A stretch of DNA of 44,333 nucleotides from Glaesserella australis (GTDB lineage Bacteria; Pseudomonadota; Gammaproteobacteria; Enterobacterales; Pasteurellaceae), in NCBI RefSeq assembly GCF_003260095.1, contig NZ_PTPX01000022.1, positions 1 through 44,333 on the forward strand. Reading direction: 5' to 3'. Shown in pieces: positions 44,264 through 44,333 of the stretch. The position numbers and the translations under genes are program-made. The first letter of the stretch is position 1; every line of letters begins with the position of its first letter. The notes under the pieces were generated by a model. It worked only from the letters and a program-made list of their open reading frames with translations, was not told the DNA's origin and did not search any database.

Positions 44264-44333
44264 CCTGATGGTGCCCTACTCTCACATAGGGAAACCCCAC
44301 ACTACCATCGGCGTTACTGCGTTTCACTTCTGA
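44264..44333 (-). rRNA. rrf: 5S ribosomal RNA, 3' part, cut by the window edge
   Basis: The minus strand reads from CAGAAGTGAAACGC through GCCGATGGTAGTGTGGGGTT to GAGAGTAGGGCACCATCAGG, the conserved 3' 70 nt of 5S rRNA (loop C/helix III region to helix I). The 5' part lies beyond the right edge. The rrn operon therefore runs toward this window and ends here. The exact 3' end may differ by a few bases. Confidence 0.93.

Overview
The window looks like a stretch of chromosome from a Pasteurellaceae species of the Actinobacillus/Mannheimia/Bibersteinia branch. The base composition is AT-rich. Proteins match H. influenzae and E. coli families closely. The DNA is dotted with the ACAAGCGGTC core of the 'Apl-type' uptake signal sequence, often followed by a TTTGCAAA-like tract and often placed as inverted pairs after genes. 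It is mostly conserved housekeeping sequence. No prophage, integron, CRISPR array or intact transposon is visible.

Layout. 0-9.4 kb: rlmJ-pyrE (-), ampD (+), a cytosine-deaminase-like amidohydrolase with an elaborate leader (-), tcdA (-), a truncated rhuM remnant (-), uup (-), and dksA-pcnB-folK (-). 9.6-15.9 kb (+): purM-purN, two tandem BOF-family secreted proteins, aspA, htpG. 16-17.5 kb: a surface-type lipoprotein (-) next to a decayed gene. 17.5-21.3 kb (+): mutH, a TerC-family membrane protein, nagZ-rlmC. 21.3-24.2 kb (-): dusB-fis and glpE-sohB. 24.4-26.1 kb (+): exbB-exbD-tonB. 26.1-32.8 kb (-): rlmL-trmL, pgsA-uvrC-grxB and a lipoprotein. 32.9-39.6 kb (+): thyA, a peptide/nickel-class ABC importer with a fused double ATPase, and a YwiC-like protein. 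39.7-43.8 kb: rluD (-) divergent from bamD (+), then ettA and grxD. The right edge cuts a 5S rRNA gene on the minus strand, the end of an rrn operon.

Functional themes are nucleotide metabolism (pyrE, purM, purN, thyA, the amidohydrolase), peptidoglycan recycling (ampD, nagZ), rRNA/tRNA modification (rlmJ, rlmC, rlmL, rluD, trmL, dusB, tcdA), and DNA repair (mutH, uvrC). Two near-identical PurR operators sit upstream of purM and of the amidohydrolase.

The most interesting signal is the leader of the amidohydrolase gene (3331-3509). A PurR box overlaps a good promoter. A 35-codon leader ORF with a strong ribosome binding site follows, then a nine-U tract and two tandem intrinsic terminators that the leader ORF reads through. 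This is the architecture of UTP-sensing pyrBI-type attenuation. Other notable points are a probable AUU start codon for pcnB, a sigma-32 promoter for htpG that overlaps the aspA terminator, several GTAG-headed REP/BIME elements (one touching the uvrC start codon), and a palindromic repeat inserted in frame inside rlmL.
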